Counted from the stretch's first letter, positions 19,247 through 28,172 are shown. The stretch: DNA of 64,000 nucleotides from Rhizobiaceae bacterium (GCA_017643495.1 JAEPNK010000002.1:434001-498000), one strand, 5' to 3'. The notes: a model not told the origin generated them from the letters alone. A program made the numbers and translations.

Positions 19247-19284
19247 CGTGATATGATTTTCGTGCACATTGAGAGGCAGGCACA

Positions 19285-20295
19285 ATGACAAATCCGCTAA
19301 ACGAACTGATCGCTGAAAAAGGTGTTCTGCTAGCTGATGGCGCCACCGGTACCACATTGTTCGGCATGGGGCTGGAAGCTGGCGCTGCACCAGAATTGTG
19401 GAATGTCGACAAGCCTGAAAACATCCGTCAGTTGCATCAGGGGTTTATTGATGCCGGATCGGACATCATCCTTACAAACTCGTTTGGCGGCACAAGGCAT
19501 CGCCTGAAGCTGCACAATGCGCAAGACCGTGTTCATGAACTGAACAAGCACGCAGGTCTTGTGGCCCGCGATGTGGCCGAAGCTGCGGACCGAAAGGTAA
19601 TCGTTGCCGGTTCGGTCGGCCCAACCGGCGAATTGCTCGCACCACTCGGCTCTCTCACAATTGATGAATGCGTTGAATCCTTCAAGGAACAAATGGCGGG
19701 CCTGAAAGAAGGTACGGTCGATGTACTCTGGATCGAGACAATGTCATCGGTTGAGGAGATCCAGGCTGCAGCAAAAGCTGCGGAAGCTGTAGGATTGCCA
19801 TATGTTGTGACGGCCTCCTTTGATACCGCAGGTCGTACGATGATGGGGCTCCTGCCCGGTGATATTCATACCGTGGTCAGCGAGGGCGAAAAGCCTGTAG
19901 CGCTTGGAGCCAATTGTGGTGTCGGCGCATCGGACTTGCTGGCTTCCGTTCTGGAAATGACAAAGGCCGAACCTGAAGCCATTATTGTTGCCAAGGCAAA
20001 TTGTGGCATACCGCAAGTCAGTGGCGATGAAGTCATATATACGGGCACGCCGGAACTGATGTATGACTACACACATCTGGCAATGGATGCAGGCGCAAAG
20101 ATTGTTGGGGGATGTTGTGGAACTTCCTGCGTTCATCTGGCCGAAATGCGCAAGGCAATTGATGACTACAAACCCGGCGACAGGCCCGATATCGATACAA
20201 TCGAGCAGAAGATCGGCCCGTTGGTAAACCGTCCCGCCGCCGCAAATGATGCCGGTTCGCAGCGCACACGCAGGGGTGGCCGTCGTCGGGCTTGA
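19285..20295 (+). CDS. Homocysteine S-methyltransferase domain protein (betaine/methyl-corrinoid type)
   Basis: This 336-residue homocysteine-binding barrel has zinc-ligand motifs ANCGVG near residue 210 and GGCCGTSC near 277, and an N-terminal LLADGATGTTLFGMG. It is equivalent in size to the first module of cobalamin-dependent MetH. It could accept methyl groups either from betaine or from the separate corrinoid protein encoded at 24.5 kb; with separate pterin, B12 and activator genes nearby, the split-MetH reading is favoured. The C terminus is an Ala/Gly linker followed by the basic tail RTRRGGRRRA, shared in style with three neighbouring proteins. A SahR-like site lies upstream. Confidence 0.85.
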   Translation: MTNPLNELIAEKGVLLADGATGTTLFGMGLEAGAAPELWNVDKPENIRQLHQGFIDAGSDIILTNSFGGTRHRLKLHNAQDRVHELNKHAGLVARDVAEAADRKVIVAGSVGPTGELLAPLGSLTIDECVESFKEQMAGLKEGTVDVLWIETMSSVEEIQAAAKAAEAVGLPYVVTASFDTAGRTMMGLLPGDIHTVVSEGEKPVALGANCGVGASDLLASVLEMTKAEPEAIIVAKANCGIPQVSGDEVIYTGTPELMYDYTHLAMDAGAKIVGGCCGTSCVHLAEMRKAIDDYKPGDRPDIDTIEQKIGPLVNRPAAANDAGSQRTRRGGRRRA

Positions 20296-20328
20296 GCTTT
20301 ATCCGGCCAACAAAGCTGCTCTTACACT

Positions 20329-21009
20329 TCAATAACCACGATAGGATCGCATATGAAATTCGATCTGGTCGGATGAATATCTGTATCCCTTGCCAACCGG
20401 GCAAGCATTTCGGGCAGCACACCCGGAAAGCATACAGTCCGGGTCAATTCGTGTATCGATGTGTGAAAAACAACGGGCCACGTCCAATCCACTGGACGTA
20501 AATGCTGATACAGGACAGGCACTTAGGCAAGGTTTTTCAACGCAGTCGTCACATGGATGAATCAATTCATGAGCTTGTTGAATCAGTTTCTCAACTTCGA
20601 CTGAAAGCGAATGGACATCTGTGAAAACCAGAAGCGCCCTGTAAGCATGCCACAAACCGAATTCAGGATGAATCAGAATGCCAAGGGGCGACTGCCTCAG
20701 TCCGGTGGCCTCAACAGCATATTGCTGAAACGGGGGATAAGGCTGGTCAAACGGAAAACATGCCTCGCATTCAAGCGACATTGCCAATTCTTCGATGTGC
20801 CTTCTGGTCCACCGGTCGAGCGGATTGTCCTTGCCATCAATTGCTTCCGCCGAGTGGGAAAAGGCCTCCCACATCGCACCACCAATATTGCCCACAAGAA
20901 TGCCTGTCCTGCCATCAAGCAGTTGCAAACCTCCAAACAAATTCATCCCCAGCCCCGCAAGCGCGTGCTTCAATTCTGAAAGGCTAGACGGAGAGTTTTC
21001 CCCTGGCAT
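20329..21009 (-). CDS. 4Fe-4S ferredoxin-type protein beside the MttB homologue
   Basis: The 226-residue protein has a C-terminal Cys-rich region. PCDDCVEKPCLSACPVSAF (about residues 152-170) gives the 4Fe-4S pattern, and later Cys residues in CMLSGCAARNACPVG suggest a second cluster. The N-terminal 140 residues are unassigned. It resembles the ferredoxin half of QueG-like proteins but lacks a recognisable corrinoid reductase domain. It lies 76 bases downstream of the mttB-like gene on the same strand. An electron-transfer role in reactivating the oxidised corrinoid protein is plausible but only inferred. Confidence 0.7.
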   Translation of the reverse strand: MPGENSPSSLSELKHALAGLGMNLFGGLQLLDGRTGILVGNIGGAMWEAFSHSAEAIDGKDNPLDRWTRRHIEELAMSLECEACFPFDQPYPPFQQYAVEATGLRQSPLGILIHPEFGLWHAYRALLVFTDVHSLSVEVEKLIQQAHELIHPCDDCVEKPCLSACPVSAFTSSGLDVARCFSHIDTRIDPDCMLSGCAARNACPVGKGYRYSSDQIEFHMRSYRGY

Positions 21010-21085
21010 TCAGCCCCCAGACATTGCGGATTATCGTATTGCCCGCGATTTCCCTGGCACGTGTTTCCAGGGCTGATCTCTCATT

Positions 21086-22648
21086 TCAACTGAAAGCATC
21101 AGGCATGGAATCCTTTTTGGTTCGTATAAAGTTTTGCAGCGCTTCATCCACCGCCGGGTCAAGATCGGGCGCCACATACGCATCAAGCCATTTTCTTGCC
21201 GTCAGGTTGGCACGTTGCTCAGCGCGCATGCTTCCTTCAACTTCCCATTGTTCATAGGAGTTGTTGTCGGCGACTGTAGAAGCAAAAAATGCCGTCTCGA
21301 AATTCTGCTGCGTATGCTCGCAACCAAGATAATGATTTCCGGGACCAACCTCGCGAATTGCGGAAAGCGCCAGACCATTCTCACTCATGTCGATACCTGC
21401 GGCCATTTTCTGTGCTGCTGCCAGTTGGTCTGCATCCATGATGAATTTTTCATAACTCGAAACCAGTCCGCCCTCGAGCCAACCAGCAGCATGCAGCATG
21501 AAATTCACCCCACCCGCCATTGCCGGTTGCAATGTATTGGCACTTTCATAGGCTGCTTGTGCATCGGGCAGTTTTGAGCCGGTAAGGGATCCTCCCGAAC
21601 GGAATGGCAGGTTGTATCGTCTGGCAAACTGGGCAGCGCCCATCAATACTTGTGCAGGTTCAGGCGTTCCGAAAGCAGGTGCGCCTGATTGCATGGAGAT
21701 GGCGGTTGCAAAAGTGCCGAAGATTACCGGAGAACCCGGACGACAGAGTTGGGAAAAGGCGATTGCGCTTGTCGCCTCGCAAAGAACCTGGGTCAGCGTT
21801 CCCGCAACCGTTACCGGTGACATGGCCCCACCGACAATGAACGGTGAGACGATGGAAGCCTGATTGGCACGGGCATATACTTTCAGCGCCCCCAGCATTG
21901 TGCCATCAAGCGTCATGGGCGAGTTGCAGTTAATCAGGCTGACCAGAACACAGTTCTGGTCCACGAATTCCTCGCCAAACACGAGTTTTGCCATTTCCAC
22001 TGTGTCTTCGGCACGTTCAGGCGCGGTGACAGAGCCCATAAACGGCTTGTCCGAATACTTGACATGACTGTAAACCATGTCGAGATGGCGTTTGTTGACC
22101 GGTATGTCACAGGGTTCGCAGACTGTACCGCCGGAATGATGCATGGCTGGTGCCATATAAGCGAGTTTTACGAAATTCTGAAAATCATCAATCGTCGCAT
22201 ATCGGCGCTCTCCCTCAAGGTCACGCACAAAGGGAGGCCCATAGACCGGAGCAAAGACCGTTGTTTTGCCACCAATTTCCACACTGCGCTCAGGATTGCG
22301 CGCATGCTGGGTAAAGCTGGCAGGTGCTGTTTTCATCAGCTCGCGACAAAGCCCCTTGGGAAAATGAACCCGGTCACCCCTTACATCGGCACCCGCGTCT
22401 TTCCACATGCCAAGTGCTTCTTCGTCTTCAGAGTAAACAACGCCCACTTCCTCCATCAGAAGGTCGGCATTGTGCTCAATCAGTTCGATTGATTCCTGTG
22501 AAAGGATATCGGTTGGCTCAAGCTTTCGATGGATGTAGGGCAGACTGGTGAGCTTCATGCCACCACGGGCCTGCCTGCGCCCAGAGGCTCCACCGCCCGT
22601 CCTGCGTCCGCGTCCCCGTGGGGTGGCCTCAACTGCTTCATTGCTCAT
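21086..22648 (-). CDS. Non-pyrrolysine trimethylamine-methyltransferase (MttB) family protein, glycine betaine methyltransferase-like
   Basis: This 520-residue member of the MttB superfamily transfers a methyl group from a quaternary or tertiary amine to a corrinoid protein. The reading frame contains no in-frame TAG, so it is the non-pyrrolysine type related to MtgB (glycine betaine). The ATG at 22648 has AGAGAGG nine bases upstream; a longer frame to 22747 is less likely. The first 30 residues form an Arg/Gly-rich extension (PRGRGRRTGGG, then GRRQARGG) before the barrel begins. Corrinoid and DUF1638 genes lie 2 kb away. The actual substrate (glycine betaine, proline betaine, carnitine or another amine) cannot be told from the sequence. 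Confidence 0.85.
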   Translation of the reverse strand: MSNEAVEATPRGRGRRTGGGASGRRQARGGMKLTSLPYIHRKLEPTDILSQESIELIEHNADLLMEEVGVVYSEDEEALGMWKDAGADVRGDRVHFPKGLCRELMKTAPASFTQHARNPERSVEIGGKTTVFAPVYGPPFVRDLEGERRYATIDDFQNFVKLAYMAPAMHHSGGTVCEPCDIPVNKRHLDMVYSHVKYSDKPFMGSVTAPERAEDTVEMAKLVFGEEFVDQNCVLVSLINCNSPMTLDGTMLGALKVYARANQASIVSPFIVGGAMSPVTVAGTLTQVLCEATSAIAFSQLCRPGSPVIFGTFATAISMQSGAPAFGTPEPAQVLMGAAQFARRYNLPFRSGGSLTGSKLPDAQAAYESANTLQPAMAGGVNFMLHAAGWLEGGLVSSYEKFIMDADQLAAAQKMAAGIDMSENGLALSAIREVGPGNHYLGCEHTQQNFETAFFASTVADNNSYEQWEVEGSMRAEQRANLTARKWLDAYVAPDLDPAVDEALQNFIRTKKDSMPDAFS

Positions 22649-22776
22649 GGTCAAAAACCTCTCTTCATCCGGGAATACAATACCCGGGTTCCGTATGTTA
22701 GTCTTTATGAGAATGTTGGACAGTTGCAGTCTGTCTCGATGCGCCAATGGCTGGCGTTTTCTGAAAACCGGTAGCC

Positions 22777-22804
22777 GTCCGCAATCCTGAATCAGGTCGC
22801 GGAC
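22777..22804 (-). terminator. Hairpin after the symporter gene (possible terminator)
   Basis: GTCCGC (22777-22782) pairs with GCGGAC (22799-22804), with an inner CCTGA-A-TCAGG (22786-22796). On the minus strand it is followed by a GGTTTTC stretch. It lies between the symporter stop (22827) and the mttB-like start. Weak U-tract, so confidence is low; some read-through into mttB is possible. Confidence 0.35.
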
Positions 22805-22826
22805 AGCCGTTTTTACGGATGGACGG

Positions 22827-24149
22827 TCATTCTGCCGCCTGACCGACAGGGAACTGTGTCAGGCTGTCCGTATCCGTAACGCCCGCTTCGGGATCATTGT
22901 AAATGGTTTCATCAAGCTTGCCTTCACTCTTGGCAACGATTGATGAAACAACCGCGTCACCGGAAACATTCACGGCTGTCCGTATCATGTCCATCAACCG
23001 GTCAACGCCCAGAACCAGGCCAATGCCTTCAACAGGCAGCCCGACTTGCGCAAACACCATGGAAAGCATGATCAACCCCACACCGGGTACACCTGCAGTT
23101 CCGATTGATGCCAGCACAGACATCAATATAACTGTCAGATAACCGGCAATGCCCAGTTCAACGCCATATACATTGGCGATGAACACCGTGGCCACGCCTT
23201 GCATGATGGCAGTACCATCCATGTTGATGGTAGCCCCGAAAGGAACAGTAAATGAGGCAACGGAATTGTTGACGCCCATCCGGCTGGTCACTGTACGCAT
23301 CGTCACCGGTATGGTTGCATTGGAACTTGCTGTACTGAACGCAAATACCTGCACATTCCTGATTTTTCTGAGAAACATGACCGGGCTGAGGCCCGAAAGA
23401 AGTTTCAACAAGAACATCTGCGTGACAAACAGGTGTATCAGCAAGGCCGAAACCAGAACGACAACGTAACCGGCAAGCGACATCAGCAGATCAAGCCCCA
23501 GATCCGCAATTGAGCGGGCTATCAGGGCAAAGACTGCATAAGGCGCAACTGCCATGACGATGTTCACCATCTTCATCATCACTTCGTTGAGAACCTCGGC
23601 GCCATCAATAACGCCTTTGGCCCTTTCTCCGACCATCAGAATGGCTATTCCGATCAGAATCGAGAAAAAGATGATCGGCAGCATGTCTCCATTTGCCATT
23701 GCGTTGATGGGATTGCCCGGAATGATGTCTATCAGCACTTGCGCGAGAGGAGGCGATTCCTTGCCCTCAAATGTTGATGCCGAGACTTGCTCAAAACCGG
23801 CACCAATTCCGCTTGCCGACGCAAGCATGATGGCGACAGCAATCGCAATCGCCGTTGTCAGCATGTAGAGCCCGAAAGCCTTGGAGCCGACCCTGCCCAG
23901 CATGCTGATGTTTCCGATCCCGCAAACACCGCAGATAAGTGAAAAGAACACCAGTGGAACCACCAGCATTTTCAATGAATTGACGAACATCTTGCCAACT
24001 ACATTGAACAATCCCTCAACCACATAAACGTTGGTGAATGAACCGTCCGCATTCAGCCCGGTAAGGTTTATAATCAACCCCACCAGGATACCCAGTCCCA
24101 TTCCGACCAGTACTTTTACTGTTAGACTTGTCTTGTTCGCTTCTGCCAT
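22827..24149 (-). CDS. Dicarboxylate/amino acid:cation symporter (SDF/DAACS family)
   Basis: This 440-residue inner-membrane transporter has family hallmarks: STASSNATIPVTM near residue 270, PFGATINMDGTAI near 300, and GVPGVGLIMLSMVF near 355. Such proteins import glutamate, aspartate or C4-dicarboxylates with Na+ or H+. The ATG at 24149 is preceded by AAGGAGG with a 6-base gap; the frame is open to 24287 but no comparable site lies there. Its position beside mttB and opposite the corrinoid gene makes import of an amino-acid-like substrate such as a betaine possible, but the family rarely takes quaternary amines. Confidence 0.88.
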   Translation of the reverse strand: MAEANKTSLTVKVLVGMGLGILVGLIINLTGLNADGSFTNVYVVEGLFNVVGKMFVNSLKMLVVPLVFFSLICGVCGIGNISMLGRVGSKAFGLYMLTTAIAIAVAIMLASASGIGAGFEQVSASTFEGKESPPLAQVLIDIIPGNPINAMANGDMLPIIFFSILIGIAILMVGERAKGVIDGAEVLNEVMMKMVNIVMAVAPYAVFALIARSIADLGLDLLMSLAGYVVVLVSALLIHLFVTQMFLLKLLSGLSPVMFLRKIRNVQVFAFSTASSNATIPVTMRTVTSRMGVNNSVASFTVPFGATINMDGTAIMQGVATVFIANVYGVELGIAGYLTVILMSVLASIGTAGVPGVGLIMLSMVFAQVGLPVEGIGLVLGVDRLMDMIRTAVNVSGDAVVSSIVAKSEGKLDETIYNDPEAGVTDTDSLTQFPVGQAAE

Positions 24150-24499
24150 GACTTTCCTCCTTGGATCCCCAGTCTGGCCGTCTCTGGCTGACCACGGACC
24201 CCCTTCCCTAACCAGCGCTGACGGAAAGCCGGACAAAACAGCGAAATCTTGTCCTGCTGCCGGGAAATCAAACCACAAAATCGTCAAAAAGCAAATTTTG
24301 CCTGTTTATATCTCCGTCGCATCCGTTCACCATACAGTCGCAAACCGGAACTGCCGGGGAGAAATTCCTTTGCTAAATGAGCAAACTAAAGCATTGTGCG
24401 GTCAATCTGGTGGACTAGGTCCGGATTCGCTGTTCAGCATGAAAAGACCATCGGGTTGGCCTGCATAAACTGGTCTGCCCTGTGTAAACGGAGAACGTC
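24150..24499. other. 350-base divergent promoter region between symporter and corrinoid protein genes
   Basis: No gene-like frame is supported. The region must hold both promoters. Two related dyads are visible: GCAAATTTTGC at 24291-24301 and TTTGCT-N5-AGCAAA at 24369-24385. They share TTTGC/GCAAA half-sites and may be operators for one regulator. A TTTATATC at 24305-24312 resembles only half of the SahR-like site seen elsewhere. Confidence 0.45.
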
Positions 24500-25201
24500 A
24501 TGTCCGAAGAAGAAGATGAAATCATCCTGTCAGAACTCAGTGATGATGAGCTTGTGGCACAAATGCATGATGACCTCTATGACGGCCTGAAAGAGGAGAT
24601 ACTCGAGGGAACCAACATTCTCCTGGAGCGTGGATGGACGCCTTATGATGTGCTTACAAAAGCACTTGTTGAGGGCATGCGTATCGTAGGCATCGACTTC
24701 CGCGATGGTATTCTGTTCGTCCCTGAAGTGCTTCTGGCAGCCAATGCGATGAAGGCAGGCATGGGAATTCTCCGCCCGCTTCTGGCAGAAACCGGCGCAC
24801 CAAAGCTCGGAACCATGGTAATTGGAACCGTGAAGGGGGATATTCACGATATTGGCAAGAATCTTGTCGGCATGATGATGGAAGGTGCAGGCTTTGACGT
24901 ACATGACCTGGGCATCAACAACGATGTGGATTCATATCTTGCCGGCATCGAGGAACACAAACCCGATATTCTTGGTATGTCAGCCCTGCTGACAACCACC
25001 ATGCCTTACATGAAAGTGGTCATCGATACATTGGTGGAAAAAGGCATGCGGGATGATTACACTATTCTTGTCGGTGGCGCTCCACTCAATGAAGAGTTCG
25101 GCGATGCCATTGGTGCAGATGCCTATTGCCGCGATGCAGCAGTAGCCGTTGAAAAAGCCAAGGACTTCATGGCTCGCAAACACAACAGCATGAATTCCTG
25201 A
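24500..25201 (+). CDS. Corrinoid (cobalamin-binding) methyl-carrier protein
   Basis: The 233-residue protein has an N-terminal four-helix cap (about residues 15-100) and a C-terminal B12-binding Rossmann domain. The cobalt-ligating motif GDIHDIGKNLV contains His116, followed by GMSALLTTTM and VGGAPLN, the usual SxL and GG elements. It matches methyl carriers of the MttB/MtgC type and the B12 module of MetH in size. It could accept methyl from the MttB homologue or from methyl-THF via the 30.7-kb methyltransferase, and pass it to homocysteine. GGAGA precedes the ATG. DUF1638 follows 88 bases later on the same strand. Confidence 0.9.
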   Translation: MSEEEDEIILSELSDDELVAQMHDDLYDGLKEEILEGTNILLERGWTPYDVLTKALVEGMRIVGIDFRDGILFVPEVLLAANAMKAGMGILRPLLAETGAPKLGTMVIGTVKGDIHDIGKNLVGMMMEGAGFDVHDLGINNDVDSYLAGIEEHKPDILGMSALLTTTMPYMKVVIDTLVEKGMRDDYTILVGGAPLNEEFGDAIGADAYCRDAAVAVEKAKDFMARKHNSMNS

Positions 25202-25289
25202 AGCCATTTGCATCACAAATTCAGGGTGACTTCTACGAGACACGTGTTCACCCTGCGCATAAAACTGTGCATCCACGCTTCGAGAGGAA

Positions 25290-25895
25290 ATGTTGGAAAA
25301 CAGGCCCGAAAAATTGCGAGTAATTGCCTGCGGGATGATCGCGCGGGAGGTACTGGCTGTTAATCAGCAGTTGGGGTTTGAGCATGTTGATCTCAAATGC
25401 CTGCCGGCGGCCTACCATCATTTTCCCGAGCGCATTGCTCCTGCAATGGATGCCGCCATTCTCGAGGCACGGGCTGAGGGATACCAGCACATATTCGTGG
25501 GATATGCCGACTGCGGTACCGGGGGCGAGCTCGACAAGATATGCGAGAAGCACAATGTGGAGCGCATTGCCGGACCTCATTGTTTCTCATTTTACATGGG
25601 TAATCAGCAGTTCGAAGCGGCAGATGACGACTTTCTGACAACCTTTTTCATAACGGATTTTCTGGCTCGTCATTTCGATACCTTTATGAAAAGGCCATTG
25701 GGGTTGGACCGTCACCCTGAGCTGCGCGAAATGTATTTTGCCAACTATACCCGCGCGCTTTATCTGGCCCAAACAGACGACTCTGAACTGGATGAAAAAG
25801 CCCGTGAGGCAGCAACATTTCTTGGGCTGGAATACGAGAGACAATTTACCGGATTCGGCGACCTGGTTCCGGCGATAAACAAGGCTGCCGGCTAG
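25290..25895 (+). CDS. DUF1638 domain-containing protein
   Basis: This 201-residue cytoplasmic protein of unknown function has conserved-looking segments RVIACGMIAREV (residues 10-21), VGYADCGTGGELDKIC near 70 and GPHCFSFYMG near 92. The several Cys and His residues suggest metal or cofactor binding. DUF1638 genes recur beside corrinoid methyltransferase genes in my recollection, and here it follows the corrinoid gene directly. GAGAGG is only two bases from the ATG; a TTG at 25293 is better spaced, so the first residue is uncertain. Confidence 0.82.
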   Translation: MLENRPEKLRVIACGMIAREVLAVNQQLGFEHVDLKCLPAAYHHFPERIAPAMDAAILEARAEGYQHIFVGYADCGTGGELDKICEKHNVERIAGPHCFSFYMGNQQFEAADDDFLTTFFITDFLARHFDTFMKRPLGLDRHPELREMYFANYTRALYLAQTDDSELDEKAREAATFLGLEYERQFTGFGDLVPAINKAAG

Positions 25896-25907
25896 GCTGG
25901 CTATCGG

Positions 25908-27086
25908 TCAGTTCTGCAAGGCTATAAGCGGCGTCAGCTCTTCGTCATTGGCTCCCCGCAACCCGCGCGGCTTGCGTGCCCAACTGTCCGGTCCCTGCAA
26001 TCCAAGCTGGAACCCGGCAGAATAGAGACTTCTCATCCGTACCGGGTCAAAATCAAGCGACTTGGTGGAAATCGGTATTTCGTCAGGTATGGAGACCACA
26101 CGGAAATCCATCCCTGTGTTTCTCGCCCGTATGTAATGGCGGAAAATCGTGTCTGACTGAATCTCGCGCATAAGTTCGAAAATTGTTTTCTGCGCAATAC
26201 TGGCAAGATTCGGTTTTACCGGCTGGGCGTCATTGTATTCCTGCGTTGTGCCATTGACGACCAGATATAGGTTTTTGTCAGGTGCCGTGGTCTGCCCCAT
26301 GAAATCCGCATAAAGAATTGGCTCTTTCACGCCTCCGTCAACATGGGCTTGCCTAAGCTGGGTGCCCCGTTGGGGTTTGATGTAAACCGGCTGGAAAAAA
26401 CCAGGTACAGCGGCAGATGCCCGCAAAACCTTCTGGAAGTGCTGAAGTGGGTCAGTGCGTCCGCCCAATGCAATTTTGCCCATGTCCCATATCACCAGTT
26501 CACCTGCATCCAGGTTCGTAGTAGCAACATACAGCCGGCGTCCACGCTGGTGTTCCGCAGCAACCCTGCGCAAAACATCCTCTGTGATATACTTTTCAAT
26601 CTGGGCTTTTAGCGGTGTGTTGTCGTAGAGGCTGTCTCCCAGAACACCACGCAGACCACGCTTTTTGAAGATCGTGTCATTCGTCTGGCTGGTGTAGAGC
26701 TCACGAGCAAGATCATCCCATTGCGGCCCCAGGAAAGCAAAAACAGACAGCAACGCTCCCGTGGAAACACCAGTAACCACATCAAATTCGGGACGTTTTC
26801 CGCTCTTCGTCCACCCTGCAAGGACACCCGCACCAAAAGCACCATCCGGACCACCGGCAGAAAGTGCAAGCACATCATGTACATTGTCTCTTGTACGAAC
26901 AAGCGGAGGTTGTTCGGGCAAGTTCCGGTTAACGGCTTCTTGCGGCAATAATGTCCGAACGGATTCACCTTCATCGGGGCGGGTTGCACAGGCTGCAAGG
27001 AATGCCGCAAGCAAAATCACAAGGGCACGGGGAAATCCGATCGCCCTGCGATTTGCCAAACTCTGTGATGACCTGTTGGAATGCAT
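25908..27086 (-). CDS. Patatin-like phospholipase, predicted lipoprotein
   Basis: The protein has a lipoprotein signal ending LLAAFLAAC, so it is probably lipid-anchored outside the cytoplasm. The patatin fold is shown by the oxyanion segment GGPDGAFGAGVL, nucleophile motif GVSTGAL and the catalytic-dyad VDGGV. The family hydrolyses acyl esters of phospholipids or other lipids. I use the ATG at 27086 because it places the Cys at residue 33; the frame continues to 27173, which would put 62 residues before the Cys. It converges with the DUF1638 gene and seems unrelated to it. Confidence 0.85.
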   Translation of the reverse strand: MHSNRSSQSLANRRAIGFPRALVILLAAFLAACATRPDEGESVRTLLPQEAVNRNLPEQPPLVRTRDNVHDVLALSAGGPDGAFGAGVLAGWTKSGKRPEFDVVTGVSTGALLSVFAFLGPQWDDLARELYTSQTNDTIFKKRGLRGVLGDSLYDNTPLKAQIEKYITEDVLRRVAAEHQRGRRLYVATTNLDAGELVIWDMGKIALGGRTDPLQHFQKVLRASAAVPGFFQPVYIKPQRGTQLRQAHVDGGVKEPILYADFMGQTTAPDKNLYLVVNGTTQEYNDAQPVKPNLASIAQKTIFELMREIQSDTIFRHYIRARNTGMDFRVVSIPDEIPISTKSLDFDPVRMRSLYSAGFQLGLQGPDSWARKPRGLRGANDEELTPLIALQN

Positions 27087-27237
27087 CCTTACCGCTTTAT
27101 CCCGACGGTCTGACAACCGTTGTTTCCGTTGATCTGTCGAAAACTGATATTGCATTCTTGCACGTTGCAACAATCAATTTAAACCATATTTTCATTAATG
27201 GTTAACCATGTAGCTGAGACTCGGATACCAGTACAAG

Positions 27238-27690
27238 ATGTATGATAACCCCCTCGAGAGCTTTACGCCCGGTACTGAAATAACACTTGGGCCAAAATCA
27301 GTCAGCCGTGACGAAATTATTGAATTCGCCACTGAATTCGACCCCATCTACTTCCATACGGATGAAGTGGCTGCAAAAAATTCAATGTTGGGGGGGCTTG
27401 TTGCTTCAGGCTTCCATACATGCTCCCTGGCCATGCGCATGTTGTGCGATGCCTATATCACAAAATCGACTTCCCAGGGCGCTCCCGGCATTGACGAATG
27501 CAAATGGCTTGCACCTGTTCGTCCCGGCGACACGATCTCCGGAGTTGCCCGCGTCAAGAACAGTCGCCGGTCCAAATCCAGGCCTGAAATACTGATAGTG
27601 GGTTTTGAATTTGAATTCTGGAACCAAAACAAAACCCCGGTGCTCTTCATGAGCAATTCCGCAATGTTCAGAATTCCGGAAGGTGCTTGA
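27238..27690 (+). CDS. MaoC-family hotdog dehydratase, first of a pair
   Basis: This 150-residue single-hotdog protein has IEFATEFDPIYFHTDEVAAK near residue 22 and GGLVASGFHTCSLAMRM near 45, the MaoC hydratase-2 motif region (Asp and His). The family hydrates enoyl-CoA or related acyl thioesters. Its stop lies two bases before the next MaoC gene, suggesting the two chains form a heterodimer like split two-domain hydratases. The substrate is unknown. Confidence 0.85.
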   Translation: MYDNPLESFTPGTEITLGPKSVSRDEIIEFATEFDPIYFHTDEVAAKNSMLGGLVASGFHTCSLAMRMLCDAYITKSTSQGAPGIDECKWLAPVRPGDTISGVARVKNSRRSKSRPEILIVGFEFEFWNQNKTPVLFMSNSAMFRIPEGA

Positions 27691-27692
27691 CC

Positions 27693-28172
27693 ATGCAGCA
27701 GTCTCTCACGCCCCCTTACCTTTCAACTGGCATTGTAAACCAGCTTGGAGACCACACATTTACGTCTGCGGAAATTACGAAGTTTGCAAAAAACTTTGAC
27801 CCCCAGTTCTTTCATGTCGATCCTGAAGCAGCCCGCGACTCATTGTTCGGAGGCCATTGTGCATCCGGTTGGCACACCATTTCCATGTGGATGCGAAAAC
27901 AGCGAGACTTTGCAAAATCCGAAGCTGCGAATCTGCAAAAGAACGGCCACAATCCGCCTGAATACGGCCCCTCTCCCGGCGTCAGGAACATTAAATGGTT
28001 AAAACCCGTATTTGCCGGAGACACCATTTCCTATTTTACCGAAATCGCCGGTCTCCGTCCAAGTGGGTCTCGTCCGGGCTGGCACCTGCTTTCGCAGAAA
28101 TGCGGCGGTAGAAACCAGAACGGACAAACTGTCCTGGAATTTGACAGCACGGTATTCATCCGCATTTCGTGA
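27693..28172 (+). CDS. MaoC-family hotdog dehydratase, second of a pair
   Basis: The 159-residue paralogue of the preceding protein has FAKNFDPQFFHVDPEAAR near residue 31 and GGHCASGWHTISMWMRK near 52. Both keep the Asp/His hydratase positions. The ATG at 27693 is used; the TTG at 27687 overlaps the previous stop. It is encoded directly after the first MaoC protein and before the PF13769-MTHFR pair. Confidence 0.84.
   Translation: MQQSLTPPYLSTGIVNQLGDHTFTSAEITKFAKNFDPQFFHVDPEAARDSLFGGHCASGWHTISMWMRKQRDFAKSEAANLQKNGHNPPEYGPSPGVRNIKWLKPVFAGDTISYFTEIAGLRPSGSRPGWHLLSQKCGGRNQNGQTVLEFDSTVFIRIS

Noticed and set aside
21086-22648. Pyrrolysine-containing MttB
   Set aside because: No in-frame TAG interrupts the gene and no pyl genes are in the window.
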